64,000 nucleotides of DNA from NCBI RefSeq assembly GCF_007672725.1, contig NZ_VDTC01000009.1, positions 62,001 through 126,000 on the forward strand. The letters run 5' to 3'. The position numbers and the translations under genes were made by a program. A model generated the notes under the pieces. It was given only the letters and a program-made list of their open reading frames with translations, had not been told where the DNA came from and did no database searches. Below are positions 1 to 8,800 of this stretch, piece after piece. Origin of the DNA: Corynebacterium aurimucosum ATCC 700975. GTDB lineage: Bacteria; Actinomycetota; Actinomycetes; Mycobacteriales; Mycobacteriaceae. Position 1 is the first letter of the stretch. Each line of letters begins with the position of its first letter.

Positions 1-41
1 GAGAACACATTAGACCGCTCACTACGCGTACGGTGGCGAGT

Positions 42-64
42 TCCGCAGGAGGGGAACCTGCGGA
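42..64. promoter_or_regulatory. Hairpin in the leader upstream of the mycolyltransferase gene
   Basis: An 8-bp perfect inverted repeat (TCCGCAGG at 42-49, CCTGCGGA at 57-64) lies about 58 bases before the first gene's ATG. No T-run follows on the + strand, so it may be the end of a terminator for a gene left of the window or a leader structure. Nothing else was recognised in bases 1-121. Confidence 0.35.
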
Positions 65-121
65 GCCCGCTCGCGGTAGCGCGTGCCCTCATCTCGATTT
101 ACCCCTAACAAGGACTCTTCA

Positions 122-2116
122 ATGCCGAACACTGCGTCAACTCAGCCCCGCCGGTCCGCCAAGGCTTCCGGCCTGCGTTCCCCGTCCGCAGCCCGCAAGG
201 GCCTGACCATTGCTGCACTGCCCACCGCCGTGGCCGTGGGCTTTGCGCTGCTGCCTATTGCAAACGCGCAGTCTTCCGGCTCTTCCAGCGACGGAATTAC
301 TGATCTTCTGGGCAGCTCCAACCTCTCCGATTCCTTCGCCCCGTCCAATCCGCCGCAGCGTACCCCGGTGGAGACGGAATACCCGAAGATCGAGGGCTTG
401 CCGGAGGGCGTGTCCGTGTCCCGCGTTGAGTACCTGACCAACCGCCACCTCAAGGTCTACATCAAGTCCGCCGCCATGCCGGACAAGGAACAGGTCGTGC
501 AGATCCAGCTCGCGCGTGACTGGTACTCCAACCCGGACAAGACCTTCCCGGAGGTCTGGGCTCTTGATGGCCTGCGCGCCCGCGACGACGAGTCCGGCTG
601 GACCATCGAGACCAACATCTTGTCCCAGTACGCCGACCGCAACGTCAACCTCATCATGCCGGTGGGCGGCGAGTCCTCCTTCTACTCCGACTGGCAGAAG
701 GAAGACAACGGCAGGCACTACATGTGGGAGACCTTCCTGATGAAGGAACTCATCCCGATCCTGGAGAAGGGCTACCGCTCCAACGGCAAACGCGCCGTCA
801 CCGGCATCTCCATGGGCGGTACCGCCGCTGTCAACCTTGCTGAGCGCAACCCCTGGGCCTTCAAGTACGTTGGCTCCTTCTCGGGTTACCTCGATACCAC
901 CACCACCGGCATGCCGGAGGCCATTACCGCCGCGCAGGCCGATGCCGGCGGATTCACCTCTACCAACATGTGGGGTGACCTGTACTCCCAGGATTGGATC
1001 GACCACGATCCGAAGCTGGGCATCGAGAACCTCAAGGACATGAAGGTCTATGTCTCCGCCGGTAACGGCAAGGATGACTACGGCCAGATCGGCTCGGTGG
1101 CCAAGGGCCAGGCCAACATGGCCGGCGTGGGCCTGGAGGCCATCTCCCGCATGTCCACCCAGACCTTCGTTGATTACGCTAAGCGCGCTGGCGTCGAGCC
1201 GGTGGTCAAGTTCCGTCCGACCGGCGTTCACAGCTGGGAATACTGGCAGTTTGAGATGACCGAGGCATGGCCTTACATCGCTGATTCCCTCGGCCTGGAC
1301 AAGAGCGACCGCGGCGCGGACTGCACCCCGGTCGGCGCCATTGCGGAGGCCACCAAGTCCGGCATCATCGGTAACTGCGTGAACAACGAGTATGACGTCG
1401 CCGAGCGCGGCAAGGCCCAGGACTTCCAGGCTGGCACCGCCTACTGGTCCCCGGAGACCGGCGCCCACGCCGTGATCGGCCGCATCGGCGCTCGCTACTC
1501 CGAGCTCGGTGGCCCGACCTCCTGGCTGGGCTTCCCGACGACCGGCGAGGAAAAGACCCCCGACGGCCGCGGCCGCTACGTCCACTTCGAGCACGGCTCC
1601 ATCTACTGGACCCCGGAAACCGGCGCTTGGCCCATCCCGAAGGACTTCTTCGACGCATGGGGCAAGAACGGCTTCGAGGGCGGCGACCTCAAGTACCCGG
1701 TTGCCGAGGCGCGCAAGGTCGGCGACGGCCAGGTTCAGGATTTCGAGGACGGCGTGCTGACCCGCAACCCGGACGGTTCCTTCCACATCGTCCACGGCGC
1801 CATCGGCGCGAAGTATAAGGAGCTGAAGGCTGCTGAGTCCGAGCTGGGCTTCCCGGTTGGTGAGGAAAAGGCCGTCAACGGCGGCTTCTTCCAGGAATTC
1901 GAGCACGGCAACATCTACTGGTCCATGGACTCCGGCGCGCACTACATCCTCAAGGGCAAGATCTTCGACGAGTGGGGCAAGCACGGCTGGGAGCAGGGCG
2001 AGTTTGGCTGGCCGACGGAGGACTACACCTCCATTCCGGCCGGTGGGCTGACCCAGTCCTTCCAGCATGGCGTCATCCGTGAGGTCATGGGCCAGGTCCA
2101 GGCGGATAAGAAGTAG
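122..2116 (+). CDS. cop1: Corynomycolyltransferase PS1-type with LGFP repeats
   Basis: Secreted trehalose mycolyltransferase (antigen 85/PS1 family) that transfers corynomycolate from trehalose monomycolate to arabinogalactan, trehalose or proteins in the outer envelope. The 664-aa product has a signal peptide of about 50 residues ending in ANA. The esterase domain follows, with nucleophile Ser230 in GISMGG and a His in GVHSWEYW. The C-terminal third has four LGFP-type repeats (SWLGFP, GGDLKYP, SELGFP, GEFGWP), typical of cell-wall-anchored PS1. The ATG at 122 is chosen over an in-frame GTG at 83 because AAGGA at 110-114 sits 7 bases upstream. Length matches C. glutamicum PS1 (about 657 aa). 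It heads the mycolate cluster; in relatives another mycolyltransferase gene lies just upstream, outside this window. Confidence 0.95.
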   Translation: MPNTASTQPRRSAKASGLRSPSAARKGLTIAALPTAVAVGFALLPIANAQSSGSSSDGITDLLGSSNLSDSFAPSNPPQRTPVETEYPKIEGLPEGVSVSRVEYLTNRHLKVYIKSAAMPDKEQVVQIQLARDWYSNPDKTFPEVWALDGLRARDDESGWTIETNILSQYADRNVNLIMPVGGESSFYSDWQKEDNGRHYMWETFLMKELIPILEKGYRSNGKRAVTGISMGGTAAVNLAERNPWAFKYVGSFSGYLDTTTTGMPEAITAAQADAGGFTSTNMWGDLYSQDWIDHDPKLGIENLKDMKVYVSAGNGKDDYGQIGSVAKGQANMAGVGLEAISRMSTQTFVDYAKRAGVEPVVKFRPTGVHSWEYWQFEMTEAWPYIADSLGLDKSDRGADCTPVGAIAEATKSGIIGNCVNNEYDVAERGKAQDFQAGTAYWSPETGAHAVIGRIGARYSELGGPTSWLGFPTTGEEKTPDGRGRYVHFEHGSIYWTPETGAWPIPKDFFDAWGKNGFEGGDLKYPVAEARKVGDGQVQDFEDGVLTRNPDGSFHIVHGAIGAKYKELKAAESELGFPVGEEKAVNGGFFQEFEHGNIYWSMDSGAHYILKGKIFDEWGKHGWEQGEFGWPTEDYTSIPAGGLTQSFQHGVIREVMGQVQADKK

Positions 2117-2126
2117 GAGAACCGCC

Positions 2127-2645
2127 ATGCGTCTTTTCTCCGCGCGTCCCGCCGCGGCAGCCGGCGCGGCCATGCTGCTCGCCGCCGGTGCCCTGTTGAG
2201 CGGTTGCGGTTCCGCCACCGTCGAGGAGGGCGAGGCCACCGACACCTCCGTGGCGCCGTTGGAGCGTTCCTCGGCGGCGAGTGGTGACTCGTCGGCAAGC
2301 AAGGCGTCCGAAAGCTCTGCATCCGCCTCAGGCTCCGCATCGGCCGAGCGAACGCCAGGCGAGGAGCCGGAAGACCGCGGCGCACGCGAGATCTCCGAGA
2401 TCCCCGCCCCCGCTCCCGCGCAAGGCCCAGACCAGGACTTCCTGGCTGCGGTGGCGAAGGCCGGCGTCAACGTCGACGGCGTGGAAGACCAAGTGGTGGG
2501 TGCCGCGCAGGCCTCCTGCCAGGGCGATGCCGTCACCGCACCGGCAGTGGCCGGACAGCTCATCGAGCAGGGCCGCACCGAGCTTAGCCACGAGGAACTA
2601 GTCCGGCTCATCACCGAGCAGGGCCGCAAGCTCTGCGCTCAGTAA
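2127..2645 (+). CDS. Secreted lipoprotein with DUF732-like domain
   Basis: A 172-aa predicted lipoprotein. The N-terminus has a hydrophobic stretch ending in the lipobox LLSGC, so the mature protein should be lipidated at Cys and anchored to the outer face of the membrane. A low-complexity Ser/Glu/Ala linker follows. The C-terminal 70 residues (DQDFLAAVAKAGV ... EQGRKLCAQ) resemble the helical DUF732 domain of mycobacterial secreted proteins, with two Cys that could pair. It starts 10 bases after the cop1 stop with AGGAGA just ahead, so it is very likely cotranscribed. A small secreted protein occupies the same place in C. glutamicum. Function is unknown; position suggests a role in mycolate transfer or cell-wall assembly. 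Confidence 0.8.
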   Translation: MRLFSARPAAAAGAAMLLAAGALLSGCGSATVEEGEATDTSVAPLERSSAASGDSSASKASESSASASGSASAERTPGEEPEDRGAREISEIPAPAPAQGPDQDFLAAVAKAGVNVDGVEDQVVGAAQASCQGDAVTAPAVAGQLIEQGRTELSHEELVRLITEQGRKLCAQ

Positions 2646-2699
2646 CGTGGCAGGGATTTTCCAGACAATCCCGTGCCTTCTCGAGGTAGAAATTTCTTC

Positions 2700-3638
2700 A
2701 TGCGTAAAACACTTACCGTCCTTGCCGTCGTTGTTCTCCTCGCCGTGATTGGCGGGGGAGCGGTCCACTTCCTCAACACCCGCGAGGAAGGAGAGCAAGG
2801 AAACCTTGCGGAGCCCGCCCCCTCCCAGGGGGAGGGCGAAGAAAACGCGAACCCCGAGCAGCCGGACTGGTGCCCGCGCGTGGAGTTCATCTCCGCGCCG
2901 GGAACGTGGGAATCCGCTGCGGACGATGATCCGATCAACCCGGGGGCGAACCCGAACTCCTTCATGCTGTCGATTACGAATCCGCTGAAGGAGGCCTACG
3001 TTCCCGAGGACGTCAAGGTGTGGACGCTGCCGTACACCGCGCAGTTCAAGAACATCAACGCGCAGCACGAGATGAGCTACGACGATTCCCGCAACGAGGG
3101 CACCTCGCGCCTGGAGGGCGAGCTGACCTACATGCACGAGACCTGCCCGAACACGAAGTTCATCCTGAGCGGCTTTTCGCAGGGCGCGGTCATCGCGGGT
3201 GATGTGGCGGACCGAATCGGCGGCGGCAACGGGCCCGTGCCCGCAGAGAGCGTGGCGGGTGTCGCACTCATTGCGGACGGCCGACGCCAGGACGGCGTGG
3301 GCATTAACCCGGGCGCGCACGTCGGCGGCGTGGGCGCGGAGATTGCCCTGCAGCCGGTCTCAACGTTGATTCAGGGCATCGTCCCGGGCGCCACGATGCG
3401 CGGTGAGCGCGCCAACGGTTTCGGAACGCTAGCGGACCGCACCTTCCAAATCTGCGCGCCGAATGACTCCATCTGTGATGCGCCACTGGACGTTAGCAAC
3501 GGCCTCGAGCGCGCCCGCGATCTCATCGACGCCAACGGCGTCCACGCACTGTACGCCTCTAATCCGGACACCATCGAAGGCACCACGGCCAACCAATGGG
3601 TGACGCAGTGGGCCAAGGACACCATCGACGCACAATAG
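2700..3638 (+). CDS. Cutinase-like envelope lipid hydrolase (Rv3802c type)
   Basis: A 312-aa alpha/beta hydrolase of the cutinase family, anchored by an N-terminal hydrophobic segment (VLAVVVLLAVIGG). The nucleophile elbow GFSQGA puts the catalytic Ser at 160; the later DSICD and NGVHALY segments fit the Asp and His of the triad, and Cys pairs suit a secreted fold. It lies between the mycolyltransferase and fadD32, exactly as Rv3802c does in M. tuberculosis, where that protein has phospholipase/thioesterase activity and affects mycolate composition. The ATG at 2700 is preferred over an in-frame GTG at 2673 because it begins directly with the charged-then-hydrophobic signal (MRKTLTVL) and has GAGG upstream. 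Confidence 0.88.
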   Translation: MRKTLTVLAVVVLLAVIGGGAVHFLNTREEGEQGNLAEPAPSQGEGEENANPEQPDWCPRVEFISAPGTWESAADDDPINPGANPNSFMLSITNPLKEAYVPEDVKVWTLPYTAQFKNINAQHEMSYDDSRNEGTSRLEGELTYMHETCPNTKFILSGFSQGAVIAGDVADRIGGGNGPVPAESVAGVALIADGRRQDGVGINPGAHVGGVGAEIALQPVSTLIQGIVPGATMRGERANGFGTLADRTFQICAPNDSICDAPLDVSNGLERARDLIDANGVHALYASNPDTIEGTTANQWVTQWAKDTIDAQ

Positions 3639-3763
3639 CGCTTGGCGACGTCCCGCCTGCGCGCCATGTAACGGTCGGCGTAGTCCTTCTGATATTTTTA
3701 ATGTCAAAAGTACGTGATGCAGGGGTATGTGCCCCGCTCTACCCTACGAAGGAGCTTTCCCAC

Positions 3764-5623
3764 ATGGACCTGAAAGCCTTGATCGGCCAGTTCTTCGACG
3801 AGAAGGGCAACATCGCCCTGCCGCCCCACCTCACGTTGGCGGGCCTTGCCGAACACGTCTATGCCGCGGAGCAGCAGGCGGGTATCCCGGATCGCCCGGT
3901 CATGCGCCAATGGGTCTATAGCGATAACCCGGAGGGAACACCGCGCGATATCACCCGCTCCCAGGTCAATACCCGCATCAAGGCAGTGGCTGCGCGCCTG
4001 CAGCAGGTGGGCAAGATGGGGGACCGCGTGGCGATCCTGGCGGGCAACTCGCCCGAGTACATCTTCGGCTTCCTTGGCGCGATGTACGCGGGCATGACCC
4101 CGATCCCGCTCTATGATCCGAACGAGCCCGGCCACACCGACCACCTGCGGGCGGTCTTTGGTGACGCTAACCCGTCGATCGTTCTGACCAATAACATCTC
4201 GGCCGCGGCGAACCGCGCATACTTCTCGGACCGCCCGGCGGCCGAGCGCCCACGCATCATCTCCATCGACTCCCTGCCGGATTCCCTGGCGCAGAGCTGG
4301 GTGAACCCACTGGAGACGGAGGAGGGCAAGGCGGCCCTGGCCGCGCTGCAGACCGCGCCGGTGGACCACCCGGCCTTCCTGCAGTACACCTCCGGCTCCA
4401 CCCGGACACCTGCGGGCGTGCTGCTGACTAACCGCAACATCATGACCAACGTTCTGCAGATCTTCACCGCGGTGCAGATCAAGCTGCCGGCGCGCGTGGT
4501 GTCCTGGCTGCCGATGCACCACGATATGGGCATCATCCTGGCGGTCTTCGTGACGATTCTGGGTCTCAACCTGGAAATCATGACGCCGCGTGACTTCGTG
4601 CAGCAGCCCAAGCGCTGGATTGATCAGCTCAAGCGCCAGCCCATCGATGAGCAGCTGCAAGGTACCTATGCCGTGGTTCCGAACTTCGCCCTCGAGCTCG
4701 CCGCGCGCTACGGCGCCCCGGCCGAGGGGGAGAAGCTGGACTTCAGCAACGTCGACGGCATCGTGATCGGCTCGGAGCCGGTGACCGAGTCTGCGGTGAA
4801 TTCCTTCTGGGAGACTTTCGGCAAGGAAGAGTTTGGCCTGCGCCGCGATGCCCTGCGCCCGTCCTATGGCATGGCGGAGGCCTCGTTGATTGTCACCACG
4901 CCGCAGACTCCGGAGCGCCCGGTCATTTCCCACTTCGACCGCGAGCGTCTGGCCGAGGGTGAGGCGGTCATCGTGGAGAAGTCCGCGGATTCCGTGGCCT
5001 ATGCCTCCTGTGGCCAGAGCGTCGTGGCCCAGCACCTGACCATCGTGGACCCGGAGACCAAGACCGAGCTGCCGGATGGCCGCGTGGGCGAAATCTGGCT
5101 ACACGGCGAGAACCGAGCCGCCGGCTACCTGGACCGCGCGGAGGAAACCGCCTCGACCTTCCACAACACGCTGGGGGAGCGCTTGGCGGAGAGCACCCGC
5201 GTGCCGAATGCCCCGGAGGACAATAACTGGTTGGCCACCGGTGACCTCGCGGCAATCGTGGATAACCAGCTCTACATCACCGGTCGCCTCAAGGACCTCA
5301 TCGTGGTCGCAGGCCGCAACCACTACCCGCAGGACATCGAGGGCACTGTGCAGGAGGCCTCGGGCCACGTGCGTGCGGACTCCATCGCGGCCTTCTCCGT
5401 GGAGGGCGGCAGCACCGAGGAGCTCGTCTTGCTCATCGAGCGCGCCGATGGCGCCAACCCGGCCGATGACGCCGCCGCGTCCGAAGCCATCCGCTCCGCG
5501 GTCTCCGCGAACCACGGCGTGACGCCGGCCGTCATCCAGTGGTTCAACGCAAACGAGATCAAGCGCACCTCCTCGGGCAAGATTGCCCGCCGCGTGGCGA
5601 AGAAGAGCTACCTCGCTTCCTAG
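3764..5623 (+). CDS. fadD32: Long-chain fatty acyl-AMP ligase FadD32
   Basis: Activates the meromycolate-equivalent fatty acid as acyl-AMP and loads it on the N-terminal carrier domain of Pks13. The 619-aa protein shows the adenylation motifs in order: YTSGSTRTPAG (from residue 208), YGMAEASL, TGDLAAIVDNQLYITGRLKD, and KRTSSGKIAR with the catalytic Lys606. Length matches FadD32 (about 630 aa) and the gene directly precedes pks13. The open frame runs back to 3596 but the start is set at ATG 3764, with AAGGAG at 3749-3754 nine bases ahead; the extra upstream residues look unlike the family. The 125-base gap after the cutinase gene may hold its own promoter, but none is clear. Confidence 0.95.
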   Translation: MDLKALIGQFFDEKGNIALPPHLTLAGLAEHVYAAEQQAGIPDRPVMRQWVYSDNPEGTPRDITRSQVNTRIKAVAARLQQVGKMGDRVAILAGNSPEYIFGFLGAMYAGMTPIPLYDPNEPGHTDHLRAVFGDANPSIVLTNNISAAANRAYFSDRPAAERPRIISIDSLPDSLAQSWVNPLETEEGKAALAALQTAPVDHPAFLQYTSGSTRTPAGVLLTNRNIMTNVLQIFTAVQIKLPARVVSWLPMHHDMGIILAVFVTILGLNLEIMTPRDFVQQPKRWIDQLKRQPIDEQLQGTYAVVPNFALELAARYGAPAEGEKLDFSNVDGIVIGSEPVTESAVNSFWETFGKEEFGLRRDALRPSYGMAEASLIVTTPQTPERPVISHFDRERLAEGEAVIVEKSADSVAYASCGQSVVAQHLTIVDPETKTELPDGRVGEIWLHGENRAAGYLDRAEETASTFHNTLGERLAESTRVPNAPEDNNWLATGDLAAIVDNQLYITGRLKDLIVVAGRNHYPQDIEGTVQEASGHVRADSIAAFSVEGGSTEELVLLIERADGANPADDAAASEAIRSAVSANHGVTPAVIQWFNANEIKRTSSGKIARRVAKKSYLAS

Positions 5624-5645
5624 GCCTTCCGAAACCACGCCTTTT

Positions 5646-5682
5646 CAACCCCCGTTTCCGCGCAACCGCGGAGCGGGGGTTG
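5646..5682 (+). terminator. Two-part hairpin after fadD32
   Basis: A 9-bp outer stem (CAACCCCCG at 5646-5654, CGGGGGTTG at 5674-5682) encloses a 5-bp stem (CCGCG/CGCGG at 5658-5671). It begins 22 bases after the fadD32 stop. No T-run follows, so it may only partly stop transcription or stabilise the upstream message. Confidence 0.5.
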
Positions 5683-5730
5683 TCGCTGCCTGTGGGTATG
5701 TCGGTTATGAAACCCAAGTTAACAAAGTGG

Positions 5731-5736
5731 GATAAT
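5731..5736 (+). promoter_or_regulatory. Possible -10 element upstream of pks13
   Basis: GATAAT at 5731-5736 lies in an AT-richer stretch of the 217-base fadD32-pks13 gap and fits the corynebacterial -10 consensus; a second AT-rich hexamer, TATATA, begins at about 5751. No convincing -35 was found. pks13 has only a weak ribosome site (GAAAG near 5826). Confidence 0.3.
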
Positions 5737-5840
5737 CGTCCGATAGCCCCTATATACGCATCGATGTGCGCGCTTTTGTGCTGCGCAAAATCGACCGCAC
5801 ATTTAGTTAGTTTTAGTCCGCGTAAGAAAGCTAGAGATTT

Positions 5841-8800
5841 ATGACCGTTGAAGAGCTTCGTGGCTGGCTGCGCACCTGGGTTGCGCAGACCACCGGCCTA
5901 TCAGCTGAGGAAATCACGGACACCAAACCGTTGGAGAATTTCGGGCTGTCCTCGCGTGACGCAGTGGTTCTTTCCGGCGAGTTAGAAAACCTCCTCGGGA
6001 TTAAGCTCGAGCCCACCGTGGCCTACGAGTACCCCACCATTGCGCAGCTGGCCGAGCGCCTTGTCAACGGCGCGGCCGGCACCTCGGCAGAAAGCGCGCC
6101 GCGTGAGGCTTCGCCGCGTTCTGCTTCCCTCGCGGGCGGGGATATCGCCGTCATCGGCTATGCCGGCCGTTTCCCGGGAGCCAAGAACGTCGACGAGTTC
6201 TGGACCATGCTCGTCGAGGGCCGCGCTGGCACCGGCCCGCTGCCTGTCGGACGCTGGTCGGAATACTCTTCCGATCCCATTACCAGCGAGAAGATTGAGC
6301 AGCAGAACACCGACGGTGGCTATATCGAGGACATCGCTTCCTTCGACCCCGAGTTCTTTGGCCTCTCCCCGCTGGAGGCGGCCAACATGGACCCGCAGCA
6401 GCGCATCCTCATGGAGGTCTCGTGGGAGGCCCTCGAGGACGCCGGCGTACCCGCCAACCAGCTGCGCGGAACCGCCACCGGTGTCTACATGGGCTCCACC
6501 AACAATGACTACGGCATGCTCATTACCGCCGATCCGGCCGAGATGCACCCCTATGCCATGACGGGTACGTCCTCAGCGATCGTGGCTAACCGCCTTTCCT
6601 ACGCCTTCGATCTGCGCGGCCCTTCCATCAACGTGGACACCGCGTGCTCCGCCTCCCTCGTGGCGGTCAACCAGGCGGTCAAGGACCTGCGCGTGGGTGC
6701 GGCTGATACGGCACTCGCCGGCGGCGTGAACATCCTGGCTTCACCCCACGCCTCCATCGCCTTTAGTGAGCTGGGTGTCACCTCTCCCACCAGCGCCATC
6801 CACGCCTTTTCCGATGATGCCGATGGCATCGTCCGCGCGGATGCCGCGGGCGTGCTCGTGCTCAAGCGCCTCGAGGACGCCGAGCGCGATGGCGACACCA
6901 TCCATGCCGTCATCAAGGGCACCGCGGTCAACTCCGACGGCCACTCCAACGGCCTGACCGCCCCCAACCCGGAGGCGCAGGTCGACGTCCTCGAGCGCGC
7001 CTATGCCGACGCCGGCATCCGCCCGCAGGACGTGGACTACGTCGAGGCCCACGGCACCGGCACCATCCTCGGTGACCCCATCGAGGCCACCGCGCTCGGC
7101 CGCGTGTTGGGCCCGGGCCGCCAGGCCGCGAACCCGACCCTGCTGGGTTCTGCCAAGACCAACATCGGCCACTCCGAGTCCGCCGCCGGCGTGGTGGGCC
7201 TCATCAAGGTCATCGAAGGAATGCGCCACGGCGTCATCCCGCCGAATATCAACTACGCGGGCCCCAACCGCTATATCGATTTCGACGCCGAGCACCTCGA
7301 AGTGGTCGAGGATCCGCGCGAATGGCCCGAATATTCCGGCCAGAAGGTCGCGGGTGTCTCCGGCTTCGGCTTCGGCGGCACCAATGCCCACGTGGTGTTG
7401 ACCGACTACCGCGGGCTGACCCACCAGGACGCCCCGCAGGTCGCCATCGGCGAGGGGCAGCCAGTGGCCCTGCCGGTCTCCGGCCTGCTGCCCTCCCGCC
7501 GCGCCGCAGCGGCTTCCGACTTGGCGGACTATATCGAGGCAGAGAACCCGAACCTGCTGTCCCTGGCCCGTACCCTTGCGCGCCGCAACCATGGGCGCTC
7601 GCGTGCGGTAGTGGTGGCGTCGTCAAGCGAGGAAGCTGTCAAGCGCCTGCGCCAGGTTTCCGAGGGGACCGTCTCCGTCGGCATCGCCGCGGCGGATTCT
7701 CCCTCCGTCCACGGCCCCGTCTTCATGTACTCCGGCTTTGGCTCCCAGCACCGCAAGATGGCCAAGGACATGATTGAGATCTCGCCGCTGTTCAAGGAGC
7801 GTCTGGAGGAGCTCGACGCCATCGTGCAGCGCGAATCCGGCTGGTCCATCCTGGAGCTGGTGCACGACGACGCCCAGACCTATAACACCGAAACCGCGCA
7901 GGTGGCTATCACCGCCATCCAGATCGCGCTGACGGATCTGCTCGCCACGTTCGGCGTGCGCCCGGCCGGCGTCATCGGCATGTCCATGGGTGAGATCGGC
8001 GCGGCCTATGCTGCGGGCGGCATTACGGCGGCCGACGCCATGCTCATCGCCTGCCACCGCGCGCGCCTGATGGGGGAGGGCGAGGCCTCGCTTACCGACG
8101 ATCAGCAGGGCGCCATGGCCGTCGTCGAGCTCTCCGCCGAGGAGATTGACGCCCTTCCGGGTTCCATCGAACCTGCCGTGTACACCGGCCCCGGCATGAC
8201 TACCGTGGGTGGCCCGCGCGAAGAGGTCCTCGCGCTGGTGGAGCGCCTCGAAGGCGAGGGCAAGTTCGCCCGCGCGCTCAACGTCAAGGGCGCGGGCCAC
8301 ACCTCCGCCGTCGACCCGCTCCTGGGTGAGCTCTATGCGGAAATCGCCGGCATCGAGACCCGCCCTCTGCACACGACGCTCTTCTCCTCCGTGGACCGCG
8401 GCAAGGTCTACCGCCCCGGTACGGTGCTGCACGATGAGGACTACTGGATCCGAATGACCCGCAAGCCCGTCTACCTGCAGGACGCAGCGGAGGCAGCCTT
8501 TGCGGCGGGCCACATGCAGATCGTTGAGATTTCCCCGAACCCGATTGCGCTCATGGGCCTGATGTCCACCGCCTTTGCCGCGGGCAAGGCGGATGCGCAG
8601 CTGCTTTACAGCCTGAAGCGCAAGGTGGACCCTACCGAGTCGCTGCTGGATCTGCTGGGCAAGCTCTACGTCGCGGGAACTCCGGTGAACTACACCAAGG
8701 TCTTTGGTTCCGGCGCGCTTGTCGCCGCCCCGCATACCCGCTTCCGCCGCCAGCGTTTCTGGACCAACGCTCGTCCCTCGTCGGGCGTGTCCGGCCTGCC

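Noticed and set aside
137-2629. 830-aa open frame on the minus strand opposite cop1
   Set aside because: It is antisense to a clearly conserved mycolyltransferase, and its repeated Val/Gly/Ala-rich text reflects high-GC codon shadows.
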